From the IMG/VR virus record IMGVR_UViG_3300027782_000015, positions 1 to 29,011 of that record: DNA of 29,011 bases. One strand, 5' to 3'. The notes below the pieces were generated by a model. That model did not search any database. It was not told the DNA's origin and saw only the letters and a list, made by a program, of their open reading frames with translations. Made by a program: the position numbers and the translations under genes. Positions 6,827 through 11,796 of the stretch are shown piece by piece; the stretch's first letter is position 1; each line of letters starts with the position of its first letter. Source of the stretch: a virus.

Positions 6827-6862
6827 CTTTACTTTTGGTCAAATATAAGGAAAAAAGTAAAG
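6827..6862. promoter_or_regulatory. Inverted repeat operator candidate flanking the regulator promoter
   Basis: CTTTACTTTT (6827-6836) and AAAAGTAAAG (6853-6862) form a perfect 10-base inverted repeat with a 16-base spacer. The spacer contains the minus-strand -7 box. A further copy, AAAGTAAAGC, lies at 6876-6885, exactly 22 bases (two helical turns) from the one at 6854-6863. This arrangement fits a dimeric HTH repressor controlling its own gene (inference). Confidence 0.6.
6840..6847 (-). promoter_or_regulatory. Promoter -7 box for the minus-strand regulator
   Basis: Read on the minus strand, 6847 to 6840 is TATATTTG, matching TAnnTTTG, and lies 15 bases before the ATG at 6824. A TTG trimer (CAA at 6863-6865 on the plus strand) is a weak -33 candidate with a 15-base gap. 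It supports the internal start at 6824. Confidence 0.5.
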
Positions 6863-7018
6863 CAATAGCTTTAGGAAAGTAAAGCCCACAGATTACTTTT
6901 TTACTAATTTCCTTAATATTACTACCTATTTTGTTCCCAATTTGGTTACAAAAGTTCTCTAATAGTAAACTTATCAATCATAAAAGTTACCCAATAAGGC
7001 AACTTTGAGTCGTATTTG

Positions 7019-7048
7019 ACCGATAATCGGCTCATTTATGACCGATAA
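7019..7048. promoter_or_regulatory. Direct repeat pair ACCGATAA, 22-bp spacing
   Basis: ACCGATAA at 7019-7026 and 7041-7048. The first copy extends into a palindrome, CCGAT-A-ATCGG (7020-7030). Two-turn spacing upstream of the rightward early promoter suggests a second, different DNA-binding protein; the ribbon-helix-helix product at 7840 is one candidate (inference). Confidence 0.5.
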
Positions 7049-7115
7049 ACCTAAACCTTAACATAACTTTAACAAAGTAATTTAAAAAATTTAATGTTAG
7101 TATTGTAATTGTTTG

Positions 7116-7123
7116 TATCTTTG
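7116..7123 (+). promoter_or_regulatory. Early rightward promoter -7 box
   Basis: TATCTTTG fits TAnnTTTG and lies 44 bases before the ATG at 7168. The expected leader (about 7128-7167) includes a small hairpin, GGAG-aggca-CTCC. The -33 element is not clear; TTAG at 7097-7100 (15-base gap) is the closest. Position at the head of the long rightward early gene block makes this the most likely early promoter. Confidence 0.5.
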
Positions 7124-7167
7124 TGTAACAAAAGGGAGAGGCACTCCATAAAAACTGCACCATTAGT

Positions 7168-7407
7168 ATGAAAACAAGTACATCAAAACAATTATCACAA
7201 CCTCTTTATGTAATATTAAGAGAAGATAATGAAACAAAAGAAGTTCAAATTTTATCATTGTCTAGGGCTAAGGAATTACTTAGTAATTATTGGAAAGTTC
7301 AAGACATAGAAAAAATGTTAGACAAAGGACAGGAACTTTTTACTCCTTATGCTACATATTCAAAAGAAATTATGGCTTTTTATACAGAACCTAAAATTAT
7401 AAAATAA
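7168..7407 (+). CDS. First early gene, hypothetical (79 aa)
   Basis: Seventy-nine residues, soluble: MKTSTSKQLSQPLYVILRED, a helical middle (LSRAKELLSNYWKVQDIEKMLDKG is split here by charged residues) and an end YTEPKIIK. I do not recognise a family. As the first gene after the switch-region promoter it could be a host-takeover or regulatory protein, judged by position alone. The ATG follows an A/T-rich leader without a Shine-Dalgarno sequence. Confidence 0.7.
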   Translation: MKTSTSKQLSQPLYVILREDNETKEVQILSLSRAKELLSNYWKVQDIEKMLDKGQELFTPYATYSKEIMAFYTEPKIIK

Positions 7408-7410
7408 ATA

Positions 7411-7441
7411 ATCCCTCGCAGGGATGCGACTGCTCAACGCA
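7411..7441 (+). other. Tandem hairpins in the early operon leader/spacer
   Basis: ATCCCT-CGC-AGGGAT (7411-7425) is immediately followed by TGCG (7425-7428) pairing with CGCA (7438-7441). The element lies in a 51-base spacer between two small genes and is much richer in G+C than its surroundings. No T run follows directly, so it is more likely a processing, stability or translation-control structure than a terminator. Confidence 0.45.
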
Positions 7442-7458
7442 TATTTTAAATAACCATT

Positions 7459-7638
7459 ATGAAAACACTATTAAGCCTTAACACAAATTTCTATCCCTAC
7501 AATGGAAACTTTATCCCACAAGCTGGAGATAACATTTTCTTAGACTATTCCATAGAAGAAACTAAATTCTTTGTAGTAAAGTTTAGGACTATTGACCTAG
7601 CCAACAATCAAATCATTATCTCAATTGAAAAAATCTAA
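7459..7638 (+). CDS. Small hypothetical protein (59 aa)
   Basis: ATG at 7459 gives 59 residues: MKTLLSLNTNFYPYNGNFIP, then QAGDNIFLDYSIEETKFFVV and a strand-rich end. It appears to be a small beta-rich protein. Start context (aaccattATG) and end-to-start spacing of 3 bases with the next gene are the same as for neighbouring genes. Function unknown. Confidence 0.65.
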   Translation: MKTLLSLNTNFYPYNGNFIPQAGDNIFLDYSIEETKFFVVKFRTIDLANNQIIISIEKI

Positions 7639-7641
7639 ATT

Positions 7642-7728
7642 ATGACAGACCAACAAAACAAGAATTTTCAGGCAATCGTTATTTTAATCTTTGTCTTTAT
7701 TGTAACAGGAATCTTACAAAACATTTAA
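7642..7728 (+). CDS. Tiny membrane protein (28 aa)
   Basis: MTDQQNKNFQ followed by a single hydrophobic helix, AIVILIFVFIVTGIL, and QNI. It starts 3 bases after the previous stop in the early block. Probably a membrane-inserted early peptide; superinfection or host-membrane roles are common for such genes, but nothing in the sequence proves it. Confidence 0.5.
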   Translation: MTDQQNKNFQAIVILIFVFIVTGILQNI

Positions 7729-7737
7729 ACTAAACCT

Positions 7738-7836
7738 ATGAAATTATTTATAATTGGTTTTATTTTAGGATTAATTACAGGTGTAGTATTATTTATAATT
7801 GCTTTAATTCAATACCATACAAACCAAAACAAATAA
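7738..7836 (+). CDS. Tiny membrane protein (32 aa)
   Basis: MKLFIIGFILGLITGVVLFI followed by IALIQYHTNQNK. One long hydrophobic helix with a GxxxG-like spacing of Gly residues and a polar C-terminus. It follows another single-helix peptide (7642), so the pair may act together in the membrane (inference). Confidence 0.55.
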   Translation: MKLFIIGFILGLITGVVLFIIALIQYHTNQNK

Positions 7837-7839
7837 CTT

Positions 7840-7986
7840 ATGAAAGTAGAAAAAAAAGAAGTAGTCTGCATCCGACTGCCAGAATCAATCAAGAAAAAAG
7901 TAGATGCCGAAGCTAAAAAGATGTACTTAGCACCAAGCAAATTAGTATCAATTATCGTACAAAAATATTACGAATCTAAAAACTAA
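7840..7986 (+). CDS. Ribbon-helix-helix DNA-binding protein (48 aa)
   Basis: Forty-eight residues: MKVEKKEVVCIRLPESIKKK followed by VDAEAKKMYLAPSKLVSIIV and QKYYESKN. The pattern of a short strand (VVCIRLPE), helix, turn with SK and a second helix is the CopG/MetJ/Arc ribbon-helix-helix fold, which acts as a dimer on DNA. A small early phage regulator is the likely role. Candidate targets are the ACCGATAA repeats at 7019-7048, by position only. Confidence 0.7.
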   Translation: MKVEKKEVVCIRLPESIKKKVDAEAKKMYLAPSKLVSIIVQKYYESKN

Positions 7987-7989
7987 ACT

Positions 7990-8295
7990 ATGCAACCATT
8001 AATCTATCAAGGAAAACAACTTAAACTACACCAGAGAGCAACTTGCCTTTTGGAACTCTTAAAGAAGGCTCAATCAAGGCAATCTAGCATTGAATCAGAC
8101 CTAACTAAATGGAGAGGAGCAACTTGGGATAACCCTATCAAACTAATGAATAAGTACGAAGATGACTATCTTATTAAGATTGCTAGAATGAACCAAATAC
8201 AAAAGAGAATCTTAAAGTCTTATCACTTCTTGATACTGGACCTTTATGAGATAACCGAAGATTTTATGTTACCTATTAACCTTTTACATTTTTAA
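7990..8295 (+). CDS. Hypothetical helical protein (101 aa)
   Basis: One hundred and one residues, mostly alpha-helical and charged: RATCLLELLKKAQSRQSSIE in the middle and KIARMNQIQKRILKSYHFLI near the end. It starts 3 bases after the RHH gene and ends 2 bases before the next. No catalytic or metal-binding motif is visible. Confidence 0.7.
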   Translation: MQPLIYQGKQLKLHQRATCLLELLKKAQSRQSSIESDLTKWRGATWDNPIKLMNKYEDDYLIKIARMNQIQKRILKSYHFLILDLYEITEDFMLPINLLHF

Positions 8296-8297
8296 AT

Positions 8298-8513
8298 ATG
8301 ACACCAAAAGAAAAAGCAACAGAACTATCAAATAAATATTTTGAGCAATTTTTAGCATTTGGAGAATATTTAAGTATTGAACAAGCTAAACAATGTTCAT
8401 TAATAGCAGTAGATGAGATATTAACTTGGCTTAAAGTTCATTCTTATAGCAATAAAAACTATGATGCTTTTGTATTTTACAATGAAGTTAAACAAGAAAT
8501 AGAAAAATTATGA
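8298..8513 (+). CDS. Small phage protein with AKQCSLIAVDEIL core (71 aa)
   Basis: Seventy-one residues: MTPKEKATELSNKYFEQF, a core of AKQCSLIAVDEILTWL, and a C-terminal EVKQEIEKL. From memory this pattern is widespread among Bacteroidetes phage hypothetical proteins; its function is not known to me. Its stop overlaps the next start (ATGA at 8510-8513). Confidence 0.7.
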   Translation: MTPKEKATELSNKYFEQFLAFGEYLSIEQAKQCSLIAVDEILTWLKVHSYSNKNYDAFVFYNEVKQEIEKL

Positions 8514-8680
8514 GTTACATAGACAATACCAAGTTCAGCCTACAAAGAGAAATCTACATTTTAGAAGTAGAGAATGAGATGCTAAGAAACCAAATTATTA
8601 AACTTAAAATAGAAAAGAATGAACTACTGGTCAATGCCCAGCCTACGAGAGAGGCAAAAGGCGATGAAAGAAAAGATTAA
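8510..8680 (+). CDS. Small coiled-coil protein (56 aa)
   Basis: ATG at 8510 overlaps the previous stop and gives 56 residues with a heptad-like central region (REIYILEVENEMLRNQIIKL) and a charged tail. The end overlaps the DnaA-like gene. Coupling on both sides supports translation. It may be a dimeric partner or chaperone of a neighbour. No recognised family. Confidence 0.55.
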   Translation: MSYIDNTKFSLQREIYILEVENEMLRNQIIKLKIEKNELLVNAQPTREAKGDERKD

Positions 8681-8975
8681 TTATGTAGAAAATATAATTA
8701 AGGAGATATGCAAATACTATTCTTTAACTGGAGATCAAGTCAAAGGCAAGAGTCGAAAAAGAGAAATAGTAAAAGCAAGATTTATAGCTATCTATATTAT
8801 CAGGACTGAGACTGACTTTAAATTAAGTGCTATTGGTAGGATATTCAATAGAGATCATTCAACAATTTTACATTCTATTAGAATTATTAACGATACTTTA
8901 ACACTCAAGTACGATACTGATATTTCAGATGAATTAACTGAAATAAAAAAGATTATAAATAATTTGACTTATTAA
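8664..8975 (+). CDS. DnaA domain IV-like DNA-binding protein (103 aa)
   Basis: The C-terminal two-thirds match the DNA-binding domain of the chromosomal initiator DnaA: KARFIAIYIIRTETDFKLSA, IGRIFNRDHSTILHSI, where RDHSTILHS corresponds to the DnaA signature that reads the DnaA box. There is no AAA+ ATPase part. A longer start at 8619 adds 15 residues but overlaps the previous gene by 62 bases; 8664 overlaps by 17. Likely role: origin recognition, or interference with or use of host DnaA sites. It sits just before the ERF recombinase in the early replication block. Confidence 0.75.
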   Translation: MKEKINYVENIIKEICKYYSLTGDQVKGKSRKREIVKARFIAIYIIRTETDFKLSAIGRIFNRDHSTILHSIRIINDTLTLKYDTDISDELTEIKKIINNLTY

Positions 8976-9020
8976 CAAAATAGTCTTAATTTTAATTATT
9001 ATTTACCAAAAAACCATAGT

Positions 9021-9575
9021 ATGATTCAGTTACAAACAAACTCACTTATCAACATTTACAAGGCTTTAGCATCCTTTCAACAGGATTGCCCTGTAATTCA
9101 CAAGGGAACAACTGGGCATAATTACACCTATGCCGACTTTCCTACAATTCTTGAAGTAATTAATCCTTTGCTCAAGAAACACAATCTAGGATTTACCCAG
9201 CTTCTTATTGAGGATGGATTAAAGACAGTTATTTTTCACACTATTAGTGGAGAATCAATTGAGTCTAATGCAACCATTCCACAAATTACTCTTAGAGGTA
9301 TGAATGAGTATCAATCATTTGGAAGTGGGATAACCTATTACAGGAGATATGCTTTAAGTGCTGCTCTTGGGTTGGTAACTGATAAAGATACCGATGCCTC
9401 TGGAGAGAAAGCTGCCTCCGTATTTATTAAGAAACACAAGTCAATACTAGATTTAACATTAGCTATTGATATGTGCGAAAACTTAAATGAATTATCTAAA
9501 CTACATTCTTTGAATAAAGATTTAATGAATGAAGGGATAACTGCATTATTCACATCTAAAAAATCTAAATTATGA
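9021..9575 (+). CDS. erf: ERF-family single-strand annealing protein (184 aa)
   Basis: Matches the essential recombination function family: YADFPTILEVINPLLKKHNL (residues 37-56), a middle segment SGESIESNATIPQ, then QSFGSGITYYRRYALSAALG (residues 98-117) and LVTDKDTDA. These proteins anneal complementary single strands for phage recombination and genome circularisation or concatemer formation. The C-terminal 55 residues are variable. It is followed with a 4-base overlap (ATGA) by a small gene. A 45-base spacer upstream has no clear promoter. Confidence 0.88.
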   Translation: MIQLQTNSLINIYKALASFQQDCPVIHKGTTGHNYTYADFPTILEVINPLLKKHNLGFTQLLIEDGLKTVIFHTISGESIESNATIPQITLRGMNEYQSFGSGITYYRRYALSAALGLVTDKDTDASGEKAASVFIKKHKSILDLTLAIDMCENLNELSKLHSLNKDLMNEGITALFTSKKSKL

Positions 9576-9802
9576 TTGACCAAAAACTAATTAAACTAAG
9601 AGACTTGGTTTCTTATTGGGAATGGAAATCTAGTTCCTGTCATAAGTTTTGGATTAATGAAACTTATCAAGAACTTAAAAAGGCAAGACAAAACCTAAAG
9701 GAATATAAGACTAAGCATTATCCATCAACCCCATTATTAACCCAGCCTAAGCCATTCTCAAGAATGAATGATTGGACTGAAAACTACGAAAACTATGAAT
9801 GA
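9572..9802 (+). CDS. Small hypothetical protein (76 aa)
   Basis: Seventy-six residues: MIDQKLIKLRDLVSYWEWKS, then a helix YQELKKARQNLKEYKTKHYP, and a polar end NDWTENYENYE. It overlaps both neighbours by a few bases (start in ERF, end in the 9795 gene). It may be an accessory of the annealing protein. No domain recognised. Confidence 0.65.
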   Translation: MIDQKLIKLRDLVSYWEWKSSSCHKFWINETYQELKKARQNLKEYKTKHYPSTPLLTQPKPFSRMNDWTENYENYE

Positions 9803-9974
9803 ATTTCCTAGCATTGACTTAATGATAGGTCAATTAAATAAATCAATCAAGGATATTGAAGCTACATCTATGTCAAGCGAAAACTATGTACTAAGAACAT
9901 TAAACGCTGCGTTAAGACTAGCTTTGGATATTAAGAACGAAGAAATGAATTATTTTAAATCTAAAAACAATTAA
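9795..9974 (+). CDS. Small hypothetical helical protein (59 aa)
   Basis: Start chosen at ATG 9795 (MNEFPSIDLMIGQLNKSIKD), which overlaps the upstream stop by 8 bases. A longer reading from 9768 would run 35 bases into the previous gene. The product is helical and amphipathic (RTLNAALRLALDIKNEEMNY). Function unknown. Confidence 0.6.
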   Translation: MNEFPSIDLMIGQLNKSIKDIEATSMSSENYVLRTLNAALRLALDIKNEEMNYFKSKNN

Positions 9975-9975
9975 T

Positions 9976-10143
9976 ATGTTAATAAACACTTGTTGCAGTT
10001 ATGAAAGCCGAATAGCTTATGATTTATGTCCTGAATGCCAAGAGCATTGCGACTGGGAAGATTTAGAGGAAGATGAGTTGGAAGAAGATAGGCAAACTGA
10101 AAACCAAATTGATGAAGATTTAATTAATAAACAAAACAAATAA
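9976..10143 (+). CDS. Small acidic Cys-rich protein, possible zinc binder (55 aa)
   Basis: Fifty-five residues: MLINTCCSYESRIAYDLCPE, then CQEHCDW and a strongly acidic stretch DLEEDELEEDRQ. The CC...CPEC...C spacing suggests a small zinc knuckle, followed by an acidic DNA-mimic-like tail. Starts 1 base after the previous stop and ends 2 bases before the SSB-like gene. An opposite-strand frame covering 10017-10355 is a shadow of this and the next gene. Confidence 0.6.
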   Translation: MLINTCCSYESRIAYDLCPECQEHCDWEDLEEDELEEDRQTENQIDEDLINKQNK

Positions 10144-10145
10144 AA

Positions 10146-10382
10146 ATGGAAAAAGCAGAAAAAATCGGTGCTTGGACAAACAAGACCAAAACAGGTAAAC
10201 AAGTAATTAATTTTACTATTGATGGCAAAAAGTATGATATGTATGTAAACGATTTTAAGAAGGAGGAAAAGCATCCTGATTATCAAATCGTAGAAAATAC
10301 CTACAAACCTAAAGCCGAAACTAAAATGGAGTATGCATCTCCAGTAAACCAACAAGAAAGCGAAGATGATTTGCCGTTTTAA
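10146..10382 (+). CDS. Small protein with SSB-type acidic C-terminal tip (78 aa)
   Basis: The N-terminal about 45 residues form a short strand-rich domain (GAWTNKTKTGKQVINFTIDG, KKYDMYVNDF), followed by a flexible linker and the end SEDDLPF. The DDLPF tip resembles the C-terminal peptide of bacterial SSB (DDIPF) that recruits repair and replication enzymes. The protein is far shorter than a full OB-fold SSB (usually 110 residues or more), so it is either a minimal ssDNA binder or a protein borrowing the SSB tip to reach host partners. Confidence 0.6.
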   Translation: MEKAEKIGAWTNKTKTGKQVINFTIDGKKYDMYVNDFKKEEKHPDYQIVENTYKPKAETKMEYASPVNQQESEDDLPF

Positions 10383-10405
10383 TTAACTATCTAAAAACAA
10401 AAACT

Positions 10406-10600
10406 ATGAGTCAAAACAAACAAATTGCAGACTACCTAAACAAAGGTAAAAAGCTAACTACATTAGATGCCTTAAACAAATTCGGATGCTTTAGATTAGC
10501 ATCAAGAATAAACGATTTAAGGAATGAAGGAATGCATATTGTAACAAAAACAATCAAGCTAGAGAACAAGAAGCAGATTGCTCAATATTCAATCAAATGA
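10406..10600 (+). CDS. Small helix-turn-helix protein (64 aa)
   Basis: Sixty-four residues: IADYLNKGKKLTTLDALNKF, then GCFRLASRINDLRNEGMHIV and a wing-like end TKTIKLENKKQIAQYSIK. This is the winged-helix pattern found in small phage HTH proteins (HTH_39 type in my recollection). The last codons overlap the methyltransferase start (10597) by 4 bases, so the two are coupled. A role in DNA binding or regulation is likely; the target is unknown. Confidence 0.7.
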   Translation: MSQNKQIADYLNKGKKLTTLDALNKFGCFRLASRINDLRNEGMHIVTKTIKLENKKQIAQYSIK

Positions 10601-11697
10601 CACACGCATCATTATTTAGTGGAATCGGTGGGTTTGATTTAGCAGCAGAATGGATAGGATGGAATAATATATTTCATTGCGAATGGAATCCATTTGGTCA
10701 AAGAGTTTTAGCCCACCATTTCCCAAATTCAAAATCTTACAATGACATTACCAAAACAGATTTCTCAATTCACGCAGGGGAAATTGATGTTCTCACAGGA
10801 GGATTCCCTTGCCAACCATACTCAAGTGCAGGAAAACGACTTGGGAAAGCCGATGAAAGACACCTCTTTCCACATATGCTTAGATGCGTTAAAGAGGTCA
10901 AACCCAAATATGTTATTGGCGAAAATGTTCGTGGACTTGTTAACTGGAATGGGGGATTGGTATTCCACGAGGTGCAAGATGACTTGGAAAGGGAAGGATA
11001 TGAAGTCCAATCGTTTCTTATTCCAGCTGCAAGTGTCAACGCTCCCCACCAAAGATATAGAATTTGGTTTGTTGCCTACTGTAAAGACTTTGGATGTAAG
11101 TCCTCAAAGACCACTAACAAATGGGAAGAACATATCCAAAACGACAGGAACGGAATACGGACTTCATCTGAGCCAAATGGCGAGATATGGAATGTTACCG
11201 ACTCCAAATTGCACGAGAATAAATATACCAACAATGGAGGAAGTAAACAAAAGGAAGGAGATATATGGAGGGGAGAAAAGAGCAATGTACCTGACACATA
11301 TTATAGCGATGGGATTACTCCCAACTCCTTTAGCATCGGAAGGAACAAAATTGACAGGATCACCAAAGGAAAATCAAATGTCATTAACCAAATTGGCGAG
11401 GCAAGGGATGTTACCAACTCCGACTTTACAAGATTACAGCAACAGCACTTTGCCTCCGAGTCAATTGAAAAGGAAAAATTTAGCAGGACATCTTTTGAGA
11501 GAAGGGATTTTGCCTCATTCCCAACTAAATCCCCAATTTGTGGAGGAAATGATGGGATTCCCAGAGAATTGGACTCTATTACCTTTTCTAAATGGAGAAA
11601 CCAATCAATCAAAGCATATGGAAACGCAATAGTTCCTCAAGTAGCTTATGAGATATTCAAAACCATACAAAGTTTTGATGATTTAGTAAATGTTTAG
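10597..11697 (+). CDS. dcm: DNA (cytosine-5) methyltransferase, Dcm type (366 aa)
   Basis: Transfers a methyl group from S-adenosylmethionine to C5 of cytosine in DNA. Motif I is LFSGIGGFDLAAEWIGW (residues 6-22). Motif IV is GGFPCQPYSSAGKRLG with catalytic Cys72. Motif VI is GENV (108-111). Motif VIII is HQRYRIWFVA (151-160). Motif X is YGNAIVPQVAYEIF (341-354), preceded by PICGGNDGIPRELDSITF. The region between VIII and X is long, polar and repetitive (NVTDSK, NVPDTY, DVTNSD) and should contain the target recognition part. No restriction enzyme gene is adjacent, so this is an orphan enzyme, probably protecting phage DNA. The +1 frame is open for 891 bases inside it (see 10742-11632). Confidence 0.93.
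   Translation: MTHASLFSGIGGFDLAAEWIGWNNIFHCEWNPFGQRVLAHHFPNSKSYNDITKTDFSIHAGEIDVLTGGFPCQPYSSAGKRLGKADERHLFPHMLRCVKEVKPKYVIGENVRGLVNWNGGLVFHEVQDDLEREGYEVQSFLIPAASVNAPHQRYRIWFVAYCKDFGCKSSKTTNKWEEHIQNDRNGIRTSSEPNGEIWNVTDSKLHENKYTNNGGSKQKEGDIWRGEKSNVPDTYYSDGITPNSFSIGRNKIDRITKGKSNVINQIGEARDVTNSDFTRLQQQHFASESIEKEKFSRTSFERRDFASFPTKSPICGGNDGIPRELDSITFSKWRNQSIKAYGNAIVPQVAYEIFKTIQSFDDLVNV
10742..11632 (+). CDS. Embedded +1-frame ORF inside dcm with methyltransferase-like C-terminal motifs (296 aa)
   Basis: This ORF lies wholly inside the methyltransferase gene, in the +1 frame. It is not a featureless shadow. It contains spaced repeats GLLPTV (109-114), GMLPTPN (150-156), GLLPTPL (191-197) and GMLPTPT (222-228). 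It ends with LNPQFVEEMMGFPENWTLLP (262-281), which closely resembles the LNPxFVExMMGFPxxWT segment that I recall from C-termini of many phage DNA cytosine methyltransferases. The repeats coincide base for base with the NVTDSK-type repeats of the main frame. It lacks motifs I and IV, so on its own it cannot be an active enzyme. It may be a second protein, a frameshift product or a conserved by-product of the main coding sequence. Confidence 0.4.
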   Translation: MTLPKQISQFTQGKLMFSQEDSLANHTQVQENDLGKPMKDTSFHICLDALKRSNPNMLLAKMFVDLLTGMGDWYSTRCKMTWKGKDMKSNRFLFQLQVSTLPTKDIEFGLLPTVKTLDVSPQRPLTNGKNISKTTGTEYGLHLSQMARYGMLPTPNCTRINIPTMEEVNKRKEIYGGEKRAMYLTHIIAMGLLPTPLASEGTKLTGSPKENQMSLTKLARQGMLPTPTLQDYSNSTLPPSQLKRKNLAGHLLREGILPHSQLNPQFVEEMMGFPENWTLLPFLNGETNQSKHMETQ

Positions 11698-11705
11698 TAA
11701 ATTTG
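11673..11705 (+). promoter_or_regulatory. Canonical Bacteroidetes promoter (TTTTG-N20-TAAATTTG)
   Basis: TTTTG at 11673-11677 and TAAATTTG at 11698-11705 with a 20-base gap match the -33 TTTG / -7 TAnnTTTG architecture known for Bacteroidetes. This is the best-formed promoter in the window. It overlaps the end of dcm (stop 11697) and would start RNA around 11709-11712, directly at the structured leader. Confidence 0.65.
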
Positions 11706-11785
11706 TAACGAGTGTCGGATACTCATTAAGAACTTATTGCCCTTGCGATGAACTACCAATCCGACTGGTAGGGATTCAATGGGGC
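11706..11785 (+). ncRNA. Structured leader RNA with a perfect 7-base kissing-loop pair
   Basis: Hairpin 1 is GAGT (11710-11713), loop GTCGGAT (11714-11720), ACTC (11721-11724). The stem extends through one mismatch to TAA/TTA (11706-11708 with 11726-11728). Hairpin 2 is CTACCA (11753-11758), loop ATCCGAC (11759-11765), TGGTAG (11766-11771). The two 7-base loops are exact reverse complements, so they can pair as a kissing complex. GCCC (11739-11742) may further pair with GGGC (11782-11785), just before a T run; alternatively ATTG-CCC (11736-11742) pairs with GGG...CAAT (11771-11780). It lies between a good promoter and the start of the replication gene at 11797. Riboswitch-like control, attenuation or a stability element are all possible. 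Confidence 0.6.
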
Positions 11786-11796
11786 TTTTTTATTTT

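Larger units (their letters stand above)
6825..7167. promoter_or_regulatory. Divergent control region between regulator and early operon (343 bases)
   Basis: No convincing gene is present. The region holds five copies of AAAGTAA in either orientation (6829-6835 reverse, 6854-6860, 6876-6882, 6893-6899 reverse, 7074-7080), a pair of ACCGATAA direct repeats 22 bases apart (7019, 7041), a small palindrome ACTTT-AAC-AAAGT (7066-7078), a minus-strand -7 box (6840-6847) and a plus-strand -7 box (7116-7123). It looks like a two-promoter switch region. It could also contain a replication origin; I see no classical DnaA box cluster. Confidence 0.6.

Noticed and set aside
6825-6977. N-terminal extension of the minus-strand regulator to ATG 6977
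   Set aside because: The extra 51 residues are not domain-like and run through the -7 box and operator repeats; ATG 6824 begins exactly at the GIY-YIG domain.
7870-7876. ATCCGAC in the RHH gene as a trans target of leader loop 1
   Set aside because: A 7-base match is expected by chance in a genome of this size and it lies in normal coding sequence.
10017-10355. Minus-strand ORF of 112 residues
   Set aside because: Opposite to two well-supported coupled genes (9976, 10146); composition reflects the complement of acidic and Lys codons.
11706-11785. tRNA gene
   Set aside because: There is no acceptor stem, anticodon arm or proper T-loop geometry; the two hairpins with complementary loops explain the structure better.
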